A stretch of DNA of 64,000 nt from Plantactinospora endophytica (GTDB taxonomy: Bacteria > Actinomycetota > Actinomycetes > Mycobacteriales > Micromonosporaceae): positions 124,001-188,000 of the forward strand of contig NZ_BONW01000002.1 in assembly GCF_016862915.1 (NCBI RefSeq), given 5' to 3'. This document shows positions 26,738 to 35,665 of this stretch, in pieces. Under the pieces are notes generated by a model. That model saw only the letters and a list, made by a program, of their open reading frames with translations. It searched no databases and had not been told where the DNA came from. The translations under genes and the position numbers were made by a program. Position 1 is the stretch's first letter. Each line of letters begins with the position of its first letter.

Positions 26738-26893
26738 GGGGCGAAGGTAGGAGCACCGGTGCGAACCTGAGGTAAACGAGGCACCCGGGTACCGGCCGGG
26801 TCGGGACCGCATCCGTTTCCGACGGTCGGGCTTCGGTGGTGGCGCCTCCTACGCCCTGCACGTCGACGTGGAGAGGTGGGCCGGGTCGGCGGC

Positions 26894-28906
26894 TCAGTGC
26901 AGCAGGGAGTCCTGCCACTGCCGGTGCAGGGCGGCGTACCGGCCGTCCCGGGTGACCAGCAACTCCGGTGGACCGTCCTCGACCACCCGGCCGCCGTCCA
27001 GCACGAGTACCCGGTCGGCTATCTCCACAGTGGAAAGCCGGTGGGCGATGACGATCGCGGTCCGGTCGGCCAGGATGGTCCGCAGCGCCCGCTGCACCAG
27101 CCGCTCGCTCGGGATGTCCAGCGACGAGGTGGCCTCGTCGAGGATCAGCACCGCCGGATCGGCCAGGAACGCCCGGGCGAACGCGACGAGCTGGCGCTGC
27201 CCGGCGGAGAGCCGGCCGCCGCGCCGGTGCACGTCGGTGGCGTACCCGGCGGGCAGCGCGGCGATGAAGTCGTGCGCGCCGATCGCGTCCGCCGCCGCGA
27301 CCACGTCGGCGTCGTCCGCCCCCGGCCGACCGAACCGGATGTTGTCCGCCACCGAGCCGGCGAAGAGGTGGTTCTCCTGGGTGACCATGACGACCGCCCG
27401 GCGTAGCTCGGCGTCGGCGACGTCGCGCAGGTCGATCCCGTCCAGGGTGACCGTGCCCCGGGTCGGGTCGTAGAACCGGGCCACCAGCTTCGCCACCGTC
27501 GACTTGCCGGCCCCGGTCGCACCGACCAGCGCCACCGTCTGACCAGCCGGAATCGACAGGGTCAGCTCGGGCAGCACCGGGGTGTCGGTCCGGTAGCCGA
27601 AGGAGACCGCCGTCAGGTCCACCGCACCCCGGACCGGGCCGGCCGGCAGCGGGCGGGGCCGGGTCGGCTCGGGTACGCCGGGCCGCTCGTCGAGTACCCC
27701 GGCCAGCTTCTCCAACGCTGCCGTGGCGGACTGGAGCGCGTTGTAGAACTGGCTCAACTCCTGCATCGGCTCGAAGAACCGGCGCAGGTACAGCAGGAAC
27801 GCCGCGAGTACGCCGATCTCGACGTGCCCGCCGAGCACCCGCATGCCGCCGTACGCCAGTACCGCCGCGATTGTCACGTTGCCGATCACCTTGATCGCCG
27901 GTGAGTAGGTGGCGATCAGCCGGAACGCCCGCAGGTTCGCCCGACGGTGGTCGTCGTTCACGGCGGTGAAGATCTGCTGGTTACGCGGCTCGCGGCGGAA
28001 CGCCTGTACCGCCCGGATCCCGCCGAGCGACTCGACGAAGTGGACGATCACCAGTGCGACGGTCTCCCGGGTACGCCGGTAAGCCGACGCGGACGCGCGG
28101 GCGAACCAGCGGGACAGCCAGAGCAGGAATGGGAAGGCGAGCAGGGTGACCACGGCCAGCGGCGGGTCCAGCCAGAGCAGCACACCGGCCACCGAGACGA
28201 TGGAGAGCACGGCGAGCACCAGGTCGTCGATGCCGCCGTCGACGAGTTCGGCGATCGAGTCCATGTCGCTGGTCAGCCGGGCCACCAGCCGGCCCGAGGT
28301 GTAGCGCTCGTGGAAGCTGACCGACAGCCGCAGGAAGTGGTCGTACACCCGACGGCGCAGGTCGAGCAGGATGGCCTGGCCGATCCGGGTGGAGAGGGTG
28401 AGGAAGCCGCGCTTGCCGGCGTACTCGGCGACGGCGGCGAGCCCGAACGCGGTGGCGACGGCGACCAGCGGACCGGCGTTCCCGGCCCGGAGCGGTGCGA
28501 TGGCGCGGTCGATGCCGAGCATCACCAGGTACGGCCCGGCCATCCCGGCCGCGTTCTGGAGCAGCAGTAGGACCACCGCCACACCGATCAGCCGGCGGTG
28601 CGGCCGGATCAGCGAACCGAGCAGTACCCGGCTGCGGCTGCGGAGCCGGGCGATGCCCTGCACGGTGCCGGTCTCGGCGGCGGTACGGTCCGCCTCCGGG
28701 TCAGCGGCGATGCCCCGCCACCGGTTCAGGTCCGGGCCGCTCGTCGTGCTGCCGGTCGTCGTGGTGCCGCTCGTCGTGCTGCTGGTCGTCGTCGGGTCGT
28801 CGACGGAGCCGGCCGCCGCAGCGGGTTCGACCGACGCAGCGGGTTCGACCGACGCAGGGGCAGATCCGACCGCCGCCGCGCCGTCGACCGGGCCGGATGC
28901 CGTCAT
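26894..28906 (-). CDS. ABC exporter half-transporter B (canonical ATPase site)
   Basis: 670 residues. The first ~65 are low complexity (alanine/proline/valine repeats PASVEPAASVEP, then a Thr/Ser/Gly run), before a six-helix exporter membrane domain and a nucleotide-binding domain with Walker A GATGAGKSTVAKLV, signature LSAGQRQLVAFARA and Walker B VLILDEATSSLD with intact catalytic Glu. Its start overlaps the stop of half-transporter A (ATGA), so the two are made together and should form a heterodimer. Substrate unknown; such pairs export drugs, lipids or peptides. Confidence 0.93.
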   Translation of the reverse strand: MTASGPVDGAAAVGSAPASVEPAASVEPAAAAGSVDDPTTTSSTTSGTTTTGSTTSGPDLNRWRGIAADPEADRTAAETGTVQGIARLRSRSRVLLGSLIRPHRRLIGVAVVLLLLQNAAGMAGPYLVMLGIDRAIAPLRAGNAGPLVAVATAFGLAAVAEYAGKRGFLTLSTRIGQAILLDLRRRVYDHFLRLSVSFHERYTSGRLVARLTSDMDSIAELVDGGIDDLVLAVLSIVSVAGVLLWLDPPLAVVTLLAFPFLLWLSRWFARASASAYRRTRETVALVIVHFVESLGGIRAVQAFRREPRNQQIFTAVNDDHRRANLRAFRLIATYSPAIKVIGNVTIAAVLAYGGMRVLGGHVEIGVLAAFLLYLRRFFEPMQELSQFYNALQSATAALEKLAGVLDERPGVPEPTRPRPLPAGPVRGAVDLTAVSFGYRTDTPVLPELTLSIPAGQTVALVGATGAGKSTVAKLVARFYDPTRGTVTLDGIDLRDVADAELRRAVVMVTQENHLFAGSVADNIRFGRPGADDADVVAAADAIGAHDFIAALPAGYATDVHRRGGRLSAGQRQLVAFARAFLADPAVLILDEATSSLDIPSERLVQRALRTILADRTAIVIAHRLSTVEIADRVLVLDGGRVVEDGPPELLVTRDGRYAALHRQWQDSLLH

Positions 28907-30837
28907 GACCGGACGAGTCCCAGGTCGTCGGTGTCCTCGGCGGAGAGCACCGACCGGTACGCGGGCACCTCGCGTAGCAGTTCGGCGTGGGTGCCGACGG
29001 CGACGATCCGGCCGTCGGCGAGCAGCGCCACCCGGTCGGCGAGCGCGACGGTCGACGGCCGGTGCACCACCACCAGCGCGGTGGTGTCCCGGAGCACCCG
29101 GGCCAGTGCCCGCTCCACCAGCGCCTCGGTGTGTACGTCCAGCGCCGACAGCGGATCGTCCAGCACCAGTACCCCGGGCCGGCCGAGGATGGCCCGGGCC
29201 AGCGCCAGCCGCTGCCGCTGCCCGCCGGAGAGGGAGAGCCCCTGCTCGCCGATCCGGGTGTCCAGCCCCCACGGCAGGTCGTACACGAAATCGGCCTGCG
29301 CCACGGCGAGCGCCGCCCGCACCTCCTCCTCGCCCGCGTCGGCCCGGCCGAGGGTGAGGTTCTCCCGCACGGACATCGAGAAGAGGGTGGGTTCCTCGAA
29401 CGCGACCCCGACCCGGCTGCGCAGCGAGTCGAGCCGGACGTCCTGGATGTCCTGCCCGTCCAGGGTGATCCGGCCGGCGGTCACGTCGTAGAGGCGGGGC
29501 ACCAGCGACAACAGGGTGGTCTTGCCGCAGCCGGTGGTGCCGACGACGGCGAGCGTCTCGCCGGGCTGCACCGTCAGGTCGACGCCGCGCAGCACCGGCG
29601 GCCCCTGCGGATAGCCGAACCACACCCCGTCGAAGCGGAGTTCCCCGCCCCGGCCGGCGCCCTCGACCCGGGGCAGCGCCACCGCGCCCGGCCGGTCGAC
29701 GACGGTCGGCCGGGTGTCGAGTACCTCGTAGATCCGGTCGGCGGCGGTCATCGCCTCCTGCGCGGTGGCGATGATCCAGGCCAGTGACTCGATCGGCCAG
29801 ATCAGCATCAGTTGCAGGCTGACGAAGGCGACCAGTCCGCCGATGGTGAGCGAGCCGTGCGCGACGGCGACAGCGCCGGCGACCAGCACCGCGGCCAGGG
29901 TCAGGTTGGGGATCAGGTCGAACTGCGCGGAGGTACGCGCCAGCAGCCGGCCCTTGCCGGTCGCGGTGTCGTGCAGCGTACGGCTGCCGGCCGCGAACCT
30001 GCTGGTCATCTCCGGCCGCCGGCCGAACGCCTTGACGGTGCGGATTCCCTGCGCGGACTCCTCGATCAGCGTGGCCAGGTCGCCCTGCTCGTCCTGGAGC
30101 CGTCGGGCGGCCAGCAGGTAGGCCCGGGTGAACCGCCGGCTCGCCAGGAACAGCGGCACCGCACCGGCCGCCACCAGCAGCCCGAGCCCCGGGTGCAGGG
30201 TGATCAGCAGCGTCACCACGGCGACGTAGGTGGTGACGTTGACGACCAGGAAGAGCAGCCCGAAGGAGAGGAAGCGCCGGATCACCGAAAGGTCGCTGGT
30301 CACCCGGGACAGTAGCTGGCCGGACTGCCAGCGGTCGTGGAAGCCGATGTGCAGCCGTTGCAGGTGGGCGTAGATGTCGTCCCGGATGGTGGCCTCCATC
30401 CCCACCGCCGAGGAGGACTGGGCCCACCGCCGGATGAAGATCAAGCCTGCTTCGGCGAGCCCGAGCACCAGCGCCAGCCCGCCGAGCCGGAGCAGACCGC
30501 CGGAGTCGCGGTGCGCGATCGGTCCGTCCACCGCCCGCTGCACGACCAGCGGTACGGCGATGCCCGCCCCGGTCGCCGCGAACGCCGCCAGCATCAGCCA
30601 GACCAGTTGTGCCCGGTACGGGCGGAGGTAGTGCCGCAGCCGCCAGAGGTTGCGGGGCAACGGATTGGCCGGACGGGCCAGCCGGCAACGGGTCGGCCGG
30701 TCGCCGGTTCGGCTGTCCTCTCCCGGCGACAGGAGACCTGGCCGGTGCGCCCGCAGTTTCGCCGACAGCCGTCTCACGGGCAGCCGGAAGCCCGGCCGGC
30801 CCCGGACCGTGGGCTCGTCGTCACGATCCGGCGCCAT
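28903..30837 (-). CDS. ABC exporter half-transporter A (degenerate ATPase site)
   Basis: 644 residues. Exporter-type membrane domain with six helices (about 65-345) and a nucleotide-binding domain: Walker A GTTGCGKTTLLSLV, signature LSLSGGQRQRLALARAI and Walker B VLVLDDPLSALD. The residue after the Walker B Asp is Asp rather than the catalytic Glu, as in one half of asymmetric heterodimeric exporters such as TM287/288. Coupled by a 4-base overlap with the canonical half, which confirms the heterodimer. Confidence 0.93.
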   Translation of the reverse strand: MAPDRDDEPTVRGRPGFRLPVRRLSAKLRAHRPGLLSPGEDSRTGDRPTRCRLARPANPLPRNLWRLRHYLRPYRAQLVWLMLAAFAATGAGIAVPLVVQRAVDGPIAHRDSGGLLRLGGLALVLGLAEAGLIFIRRWAQSSSAVGMEATIRDDIYAHLQRLHIGFHDRWQSGQLLSRVTSDLSVIRRFLSFGLLFLVVNVTTYVAVVTLLITLHPGLGLLVAAGAVPLFLASRRFTRAYLLAARRLQDEQGDLATLIEESAQGIRTVKAFGRRPEMTSRFAAGSRTLHDTATGKGRLLARTSAQFDLIPNLTLAAVLVAGAVAVAHGSLTIGGLVAFVSLQLMLIWPIESLAWIIATAQEAMTAADRIYEVLDTRPTVVDRPGAVALPRVEGAGRGGELRFDGVWFGYPQGPPVLRGVDLTVQPGETLAVVGTTGCGKTTLLSLVPRLYDVTAGRITLDGQDIQDVRLDSLRSRVGVAFEEPTLFSMSVRENLTLGRADAGEEEVRAALAVAQADFVYDLPWGLDTRIGEQGLSLSGGQRQRLALARAILGRPGVLVLDDPLSALDVHTEALVERALARVLRDTTALVVVHRPSTVALADRVALLADGRIVAVGTHAELLREVPAYRSVLSAEDTDDLGLVRS

Positions 30838-30880
30838 GCCCTGACGGTATCGGCAAACATGGGTGGCGGTTGAGTCGTGT

Positions 30881-31043
30881 TGCTGTCACCTTTCGCCACG
30901 GCCTGCTGTCACCTGTCGCCATCGCTCGCCACCGCGATCGCGCTGCACCCGGTACCGGCCGGCATCCTGACGCTGACCGGTCACTCAGTACCGGCGAGTG
31001 GCCCGGTGCTGACCGGCGACTCAGCACCGGCGGTCCGTCAGCC
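30881..31043. repeat. Two tandem duplications between exporter and ogt
   Basis: A 23-base unit occurs twice (30881-30903, 30904-30926) and a 36-base unit twice (30972-31007, 31008-31043). The second 36-base copy covers the ogt stop codon (31038-31040), so again a gene end lies inside the repeat. The 200-base gap holds no other feature that I can see. Confidence 0.7.
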
Positions 31044-31562
31044 GATGTCGGCCCGGCGCTCGTGGGCGAGCAGCCAGGTCTTCACCGGCAGCCCCCACCG
31101 GAAGCCGCCGAGGCCGCCGTCGGTGCGCAGAACCCGGTGACACGGCACGAAGAGTGCCGCCGCGTTCCGGGCGCAGGCCATCGCGGCGGCCCGGACCGCG
31201 CGGGGGCGGCCGGACAACTCGGCGAACTCGGTGTAGGTGACCGGCTCGCCCGGCTTGACCCGACGCAGCGTCTCCCAGGCGTGCGCCAGGAACTCGCCGT
31301 CGGTGTGCTGGACGACCGGTACCGCGTCGATCGCGGTCAGGTCACCGTCCAGATAGGACCGTACGGCCGCGCTGACCGGGCCGAGTTCGGGCCGCTCGCG
31401 TACCTCCCGGCGCAGTCGGGGGTGCACCAGCCCGAGCAGGTTGGCGGTGTCCGTGGTGAAGCCGGCGGCGTGCACCACGCCGTCCGGGTCGGCGAGTACG
31501 GTCAGTGGTCCGGTAGGCGTCTCGATCCGGCTGCTGTACATCTCGTTCACTCTGCTCTCCAT
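31038..31562 (-). CDS. ogt: Methylated-DNA-protein cysteine methyltransferase
   Basis: 174 residues with the active-site motif FVPCHRVLRTDGGLGGFRWG, the Cys accepting the alkyl group from O6-methylguanine, and the DNA-binding helix TYTEFAELSGRPRAVRAAA with its arginine finger. Length and N-terminal domain fit Ogt. The start codon lies inside the end of the AdaA-AlkA gene (16-base overlap), so both repair proteins are made from one transcript. Confidence 0.95.
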   Translation of the reverse strand: MESRVNEMYSSRIETPTGPLTVLADPDGVVHAAGFTTDTANLLGLVHPRLRREVRERPELGPVSAAVRSYLDGDLTAIDAVPVVQHTDGEFLAHAWETLRRVKPGEPVTYTEFAELSGRPRAVRAAAMACARNAAALFVPCHRVLRTDGGLGGFRWGLPVKTWLLAHERRADIG

Positions 31563-33220
31563 AGTCTGATCACCGCGTACGAGCGCCAGGGCCGCCAGCG
31601 GCCGGCGTACGCGTCGAGGCTCTTCGGGTCGTCGGGGAGGCCGAGCGCCGCGGCGCCCCGGCGTACCCCGAGGTCGGTGGGGAGGAAGACGTCGGGGTCG
31701 CCGATCGCGCGCATCACGACGTAGCCGGCGGTCCAGGCGCCGATCCCGGGCAGCGCGGTCAGCCGGTCGACCAGCTCGGCCCGGTCCGCGCCCGGGTCCA
31801 GGTCCAGGTCGCCCGTGGCGACCGCCTCGGCCAGCGCCCGGATGGTCGCCCGCCGGGCGGCCGGCATGCCGAACGCGGAGTCCGGCAGGGCCAGCACCTC
31901 CTCGGCTGACGGAAACGCGCGCAGCCCGGCCGGTCCGCCCGCGCTGCCGGTTCCGCCTGCGCTGTCGGCCCGGGCCGGGCCGTCGGGACCGGCGGTGGCG
32001 GCGGGACCGTTCGGGCTGTCGGATCCGGCCGATGGGTCGGCAGGGGTCGCGGCGGTCGCGGCGGCCAGCCGGGCCAGCACGGTACGGGCACCGGCCACCG
32101 AGACCTGCTGGCCGACGATCGCCCGGACGGCCATCTCGAAGCCGTCCACCGCCCGTGGCACCCGGATGCCGGGCTCCTTCGCCACCGCCTCGGCGAACGC
32201 CGGATCGGCGCCGAGGACGGCGTCCACCGCCTCCGGGTCGGCGTCCAGGTCGAAGAGGCGACGGCAGCGGGCCACCGCCGGGGCCAGGTCACGGACGTCG
32301 GCGAGCCGGAGGGTGGCGGCGACGTACCCGGGCATCGGGGTCATGGCGATCTCGGCCGGCCCGTTCGGTAGCCGCAGACCCCGGCGGTACGACCCGGCGT
32401 CGACCTCCTCGATCCCGGGTACCGCCCGCAGGGCGAGGAAGTCGAGCAGCGCGTCGGCGTGCAACGGCGCCCGGTACGCGAGCCGCAACGTGATCGTCCC
32501 CGCAGTGCCCGGTGCGCCCGGCGTCGGCGATGCCCCCGGTGTGCCCGCCGTTCCCGCTCTGCCCGGGGCGCCGCTCGGGTTCGGTACCGCCGAACCGGGA
32601 ACGCCGCTCCGGCTCGCCCGGGAACCGGTACGGCGGGAGGCCGCACCGGCGGCGGAGCGGCGGGCGGCGTCGCGCAGTTGGGACGGCGCCACCGCGTACA
32701 CCTCGCGGATCGTGTCGTTGAACTGCCGCACGCTGCCGAACCCGGCGGCGAAGGCGATCTCGGCCAGGCCGAGATCGGTCGTCTCGACCAGGATCCGGGC
32801 GGTCTGCGCCCGCTGGGCCCGGGCCAGCGCGAGCGGTCCGGCGCCGACCTCGGCGACCAGCATCCGGTTCAGGTGCCGTTCGGTGTAGCCGAGCCGGCCG
32901 GCCAGCCCCGGCACCCCCTCCCGGTCGACCACACCGTCGCCGATCAGCCGCATCGCCCGGCCGACGACGTCGGCCCGGACGTTCCACTCCGGCGAGCCGG
33001 GGGCGGCGTCGGGGCGGCACCGCCGGCAGGCGCGCAGCCCGGCCCGCTGTGCGGCGGCGGCGGACGGGAAGAACCGGACGTTCTCCCGCTTCGGGGTCGT
33101 CGCCGGGCACGACGGCCGGCAGTAGATGCCGGTGGTGGTGACCCCGGTGTAGAACCAGCCGTCGAACCGCTGGTCCCGGCTGTCCACCGCGCGGTAGCAC
33201 CGTTCGAAGTCCAGTTCCAT
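31547..33220 (-). CDS. alkA: AdaA-AlkA fusion: methyl-sensing AraC regulator plus 3-methyladenine glycosylase
   Basis: 557 residues in three parts. Residues 1-80 are the Ada zinc domain with all four cysteines (Cys34, Cys38, Cys65, Cys68; TTTGIYCRPSCPATTPKREN), Cys34 matching the methylphosphotriester acceptor of E. coli Ada. Residues ~85-185 are an AraC helix-turn-helix pair. A Gly/Pro/Ala linker leads to AlkA, with the helix-hairpin-helix LPGIGAWTAGYVVMRAIG and catalytic Asp in VFLPTDLGV; a second low-complexity insert lies inside this domain. The protein should sense alkylation, activate this operon and excise alkylated bases. The start is the ATG before ELDFERCYRAVDSRD. Confidence 0.94.
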   Translation of the reverse strand: MELDFERCYRAVDSRDQRFDGWFYTGVTTTGIYCRPSCPATTPKRENVRFFPSAAAAQRAGLRACRRCRPDAAPGSPEWNVRADVVGRAMRLIGDGVVDREGVPGLAGRLGYTERHLNRMLVAEVGAGPLALARAQRAQTARILVETTDLGLAEIAFAAGFGSVRQFNDTIREVYAVAPSQLRDAARRSAAGAASRRTGSRASRSGVPGSAVPNPSGAPGRAGTAGTPGASPTPGAPGTAGTITLRLAYRAPLHADALLDFLALRAVPGIEEVDAGSYRRGLRLPNGPAEIAMTPMPGYVAATLRLADVRDLAPAVARCRRLFDLDADPEAVDAVLGADPAFAEAVAKEPGIRVPRAVDGFEMAVRAIVGQQVSVAGARTVLARLAAATAATPADPSAGSDSPNGPAATAGPDGPARADSAGGTGSAGGPAGLRAFPSAEEVLALPDSAFGMPAARRATIRALAEAVATGDLDLDPGADRAELVDRLTALPGIGAWTAGYVVMRAIGDPDVFLPTDLGVRRGAAALGLPDDPKSLDAYAGRWRPWRSYAVIRLWRAE

Positions 33221-33471
33221 ACCCTCGATGGTGCCGCCTGCCGTACGCGTTGACTCGCGGAAATCGGACCTCACCGTGCGTACCCGACCCTCGGGTGGCC
33301 GGGGTCACCGTCGGGCGGCACGGAACGGCCGACCGAGGTGGTCGCCGGGGCGGTCCGGGCGGGCTTGCCCATCGCGGCGGTGCTCCGGGCGCGTCCGTAG
33401 ACTTCATTCCGGGCCGGGCCGGTGGACCACACCGGGTTGCGGGAGGCTACGAGAGAGGCAGTCGCGTTCGC

Positions 33472-34560
33472 ATGACTTCACTGACCATCGGCATCGTCGG
33501 CCTGCCCAACGTCGGCAAGAGCACCCTCTTCAACGCGTTGACCAAGAACGACGTACTCGCCGCGAACTACCCGTTCGCCACCATCGAGCCGAACGTCGGA
33601 GTGGTCGGCCTGCCGGACGAGCGGCTGGGCAAGCTCGCCGAGATCCACGGTTCGCAGAAGATCCTTCCCGCGCCGGTCTCTTTCGTCGACATCGCCGGCC
33701 TGGTTCGGGGCGCGTCGAAGGGGCAGGGCCGGGGCAACGCGTTCCTGGCCAACATCCGGGACGCCGCCGCGATCTGCCAGGTCGTCCGGGTCTTCTCCGA
33801 CCCGAACGTGGTGCACGTCGACGGCAAGGTCTCGCCCGGCGACGACATCGAGACCATCAACACCGAGCTGATCCTGGCCGACCTCCAGACCATCGAGAAG
33901 GCGCTGCCCCGGCTGGAGAAGGAGGCGAAGGTCCGCAAGGACCGGGCCGCCGCCGTCACCGCCGCCAAGAAGGCGGCCGAACTGCTCGACACCGGCGTCA
34001 CCCTCTACGCGGGCGCGGCCAACGCCGGGATCGAGGTGGCCGAGCTGCGCGAGCTGCACCTGCTGACCACCAAACCCTTCCTGTACGTCTTCAACGTCGA
34101 CGAGGCGGAACTCAACAACGCCGACCTGTTGGACGAGTTGCGCCTGCTGGTCGCACCGGCCGAGGCGATCTTCATGGACGCCAAGGTCGAGTCGGAGCTG
34201 ACCGACCTGCCGCCGGACGAGGCCCGGGAACTGCTGGAGTCGATCGGGCAGTCCGAGCCCGGTCTCGACCAGCTCATCCGGGTCGGCTTCCGCACACTGG
34301 GGTTGCAGACGTACCTGACCGCCGGGCCGAAGGAGGCGCGGGCCTGGACCGTACCGGTCGGGGCGACCGCCCCGGAGGCGGCCGGTGTGATCCACTCCGA
34401 CTTCCAGCGCGGCTTCATCAAGGCCGAGATCGTCTCGTACGACGACCTGGTCGCCGCCGGCTCGATGTCGGCCGCCAAGGCCGCCGGCCGGGTACGGATC
34501 GAGGGCAAGGACTACGTCATGCAGGACGGCGACGTGGTCGAGTTCCGCTTTAACGTGTGA
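33472..34560 (+). CDS. ychF: YchF/Ola1-type ATPase
   Basis: 362 residues. P loop GLPNVGKSTLFNALTK, switch region NYPFATIEPNVGVV, DIAGLVRGASKGQGRGNAFL as G3, and NVDE in place of the GTPase NKxD, the change that gives YchF its ATP preference. The C-terminal TGS domain is complete (FQRGFIKAEIVSYDDL to FRFNV). It binds ribosomes and affects stress responses. The stop codon overlaps a palindrome that may be the operator of the following toxin-antitoxin genes. The 251-base region upstream (33221-33471) is the divergent promoter zone with the repair operon; I see no definite site in it. Confidence 0.95.
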   Translation: MTSLTIGIVGLPNVGKSTLFNALTKNDVLAANYPFATIEPNVGVVGLPDERLGKLAEIHGSQKILPAPVSFVDIAGLVRGASKGQGRGNAFLANIRDAAAICQVVRVFSDPNVVHVDGKVSPGDDIETINTELILADLQTIEKALPRLEKEAKVRKDRAAAVTAAKKAAELLDTGVTLYAGAANAGIEVAELRELHLLTTKPFLYVFNVDEAELNNADLLDELRLLVAPAEAIFMDAKVESELTDLPPDEARELLESIGQSEPGLDQLIRVGFRTLGLQTYLTAGPKEARAWTVPVGATAPEAAGVIHSDFQRGFIKAEIVSYDDLVAAGSMSAAKAAGRVRIEGKDYVMQDGDVVEFRFNV

Positions 34561-34565
34561 CGTTA
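34551..34565. promoter_or_regulatory. Palindrome TAACGTGTGACGTTA, probable HigA operator
   Basis: A perfect 6-3-6 inverted repeat over the ychF stop codon, 26 bases before the toxin start codon. Half-site-like CGTTAT occurs again at 34577. HigA-type antitoxins bind palindromes of this size at their own promoter, so autoregulation is likely; the binding is inferred. Confidence 0.5.
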
Positions 34566-34591
34566 TTACCGTAGCGCGTTATGCTCGGCTC

Positions 34592-34873
34592 GTGATCCGG
34601 TCATTCGGAAGCCGGGACACCGAGCGGCTCTGGCAGCGTGAACGAGTCGGAGCTCCGGATCCTCGGCTGCTCCGAACGGCACTGAGGAAGCTCGTGCTCC
34701 TCGATGCGGCGGTGACTCTCGACGACCTCCGGGTGCCGCCCGGAAACCGCTTGGAAGGGCTCAAAGGCGACCGTAAGGGGCAGCACAGCATCCGGATCAA
34801 CGACCAGTGGCGGATCTGCTTCACGTGGACCGAGACCGGTCCGGAAGACGTCGAGATCGTGGACTACCACTAG
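34592..34873 (+). CDS. higB: HigB/GraT-type toxin (RelE superfamily)
   Basis: 93 residues from a GTG. The end of the sequence is typical: PPGNRLEGLKGDRKGQHSIR then INDQWRICFTW, followed by a short acidic end with VEIVDYH, the motifs of RelE-superfamily mRNA interferases of the HigB group. The toxin precedes the antitoxin, the order characteristic of higBA. It should cleave mRNA on the ribosome when not bound by HigA. The 13-base gap to higA indicates one transcript. Confidence 0.92.
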   Translation: MIRSFGSRDTERLWQRERVGAPDPRLLRTALRKLVLLDAAVTLDDLRVPPGNRLEGLKGDRKGQHSIRINDQWRICFTWTETGPEDVEIVDYH

Positions 34874-34886
34874 CGGAGGTGAACGG

Positions 34887-35180
34887 ATGAGCAAGTTGGC
34901 TCCGATTCATCCCGGCGAGGTGCTCATGGAGGACTTCATCGCCCCGCTCGGGATCACCCAGCACAAGGTTGCCGTCGCCATCGGCGTACCGCCCCGGCGG
35001 ATCAACGAGATCGTCCACGGCAAGCGGCGTGTCACGGCCGACACCGCCCTTCGGCTCTCGCGCTACTTCGGCACGACAGCCCTGTTCTGGATCAACCTCC
35101 AGAACCGGTACGACCTCGAAATCGAGAGGGACGCGCTCGGCGACACCCTCGACAGGATCCACCCGCTCCGGTCGGCGTGA
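34887..35180 (+). CDS. higA: HigA-type antitoxin
   Basis: 97 residues, strong GGAGGTGAACGG ribosome site. It begins with the family's IHPGEVLMEDFIAPLGIT and has an XRE helix-turn-helix (KVAVAIGVPPRRINEIVHGK), ending with YFGTTALFWINLQNRYDLE. It neutralises HigB and represses the operon, probably through the palindrome at 34551-34565. Confidence 0.94.
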   Translation: MSKLAPIHPGEVLMEDFIAPLGITQHKVAVAIGVPPRRINEIVHGKRRVTADTALRLSRYFGTTALFWINLQNRYDLEIERDALGDTLDRIHPLRSA

Positions 35181-35314
35181 AACCGCGACATCCGCAGCAA
35201 CCTCGCCCAGCATGAATCGGGCTTCCACGGACGTTGAACCGGATCGCCCTGCTGGCTGACCGGGAGCAGCCGGGCCCTCTCGGTCGGCCCAAGGTGCTGG
35301 TTCAATGGATCACC

Positions 35315-35617
35315 GTGGAGTGGGTGTTCGACGGCGAGATCATCGAGTGGCGCGGCCCGGCACCGTACTTCTTCGTGGCCATGTCCGAGTCCGACAGCGC
35401 CGAACTCAAGGAGGAGGCGCGGTCACTGATCTACTGGGGCCAGGTGCCGGTGCAGGTCGTCATCGGCGGCACCGAGTTCAGGACGGCACTCTTCCCCAAG
35501 GACGGCCGTTATCTGGTGCCGCTGAAGGACGCCGTCAGGAAGGCCGAGGACCTGGGCGAGGGTGATGTCGTGGCGGTGACGCTGCGTCCGGCACGGCGAG
35601 ATGATGCCCAACGCTGA
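35315..35617 (+). CDS. DUF1905 domain protein
   Basis: 100 residues from a GTG at 35315; the open frame reaches back to 35234 but the upstream residues do not fit the family. The text WRGPAPYFFVAMSE, YWGQVPVQVVIGGTEFRTAL and FPKDGRYLVPLKDAVRKAE is that of DUF1905, a small beta-barrel fold. Function unknown. It follows higBA by 134 bases and is convergent with the Fic gene, with a hairpin between. Confidence 0.85.
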   Translation: MEWVFDGEIIEWRGPAPYFFVAMSESDSAELKEEARSLIYWGQVPVQVVIGGTEFRTALFPKDGRYLVPLKDAVRKAEDLGEGDVVAVTLRPARRDDAQR

Positions 35618-35645
35618 CGGGACCAGGTCGAGTCGTCCCCGACGG

Positions 35646-35665
35646 CTGAGCCCGGTACGGCTCAG
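35646..35665. terminator. Hairpin between DUF1905 and fic
   Basis: CTGAGCC (35646-35652) and GGCTCAG (35659-35665) form a perfect 7-base stem with a 6-base loop between convergent genes. The right arm covers the Fic stop codon. It may act in both directions. Confidence 0.55.
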
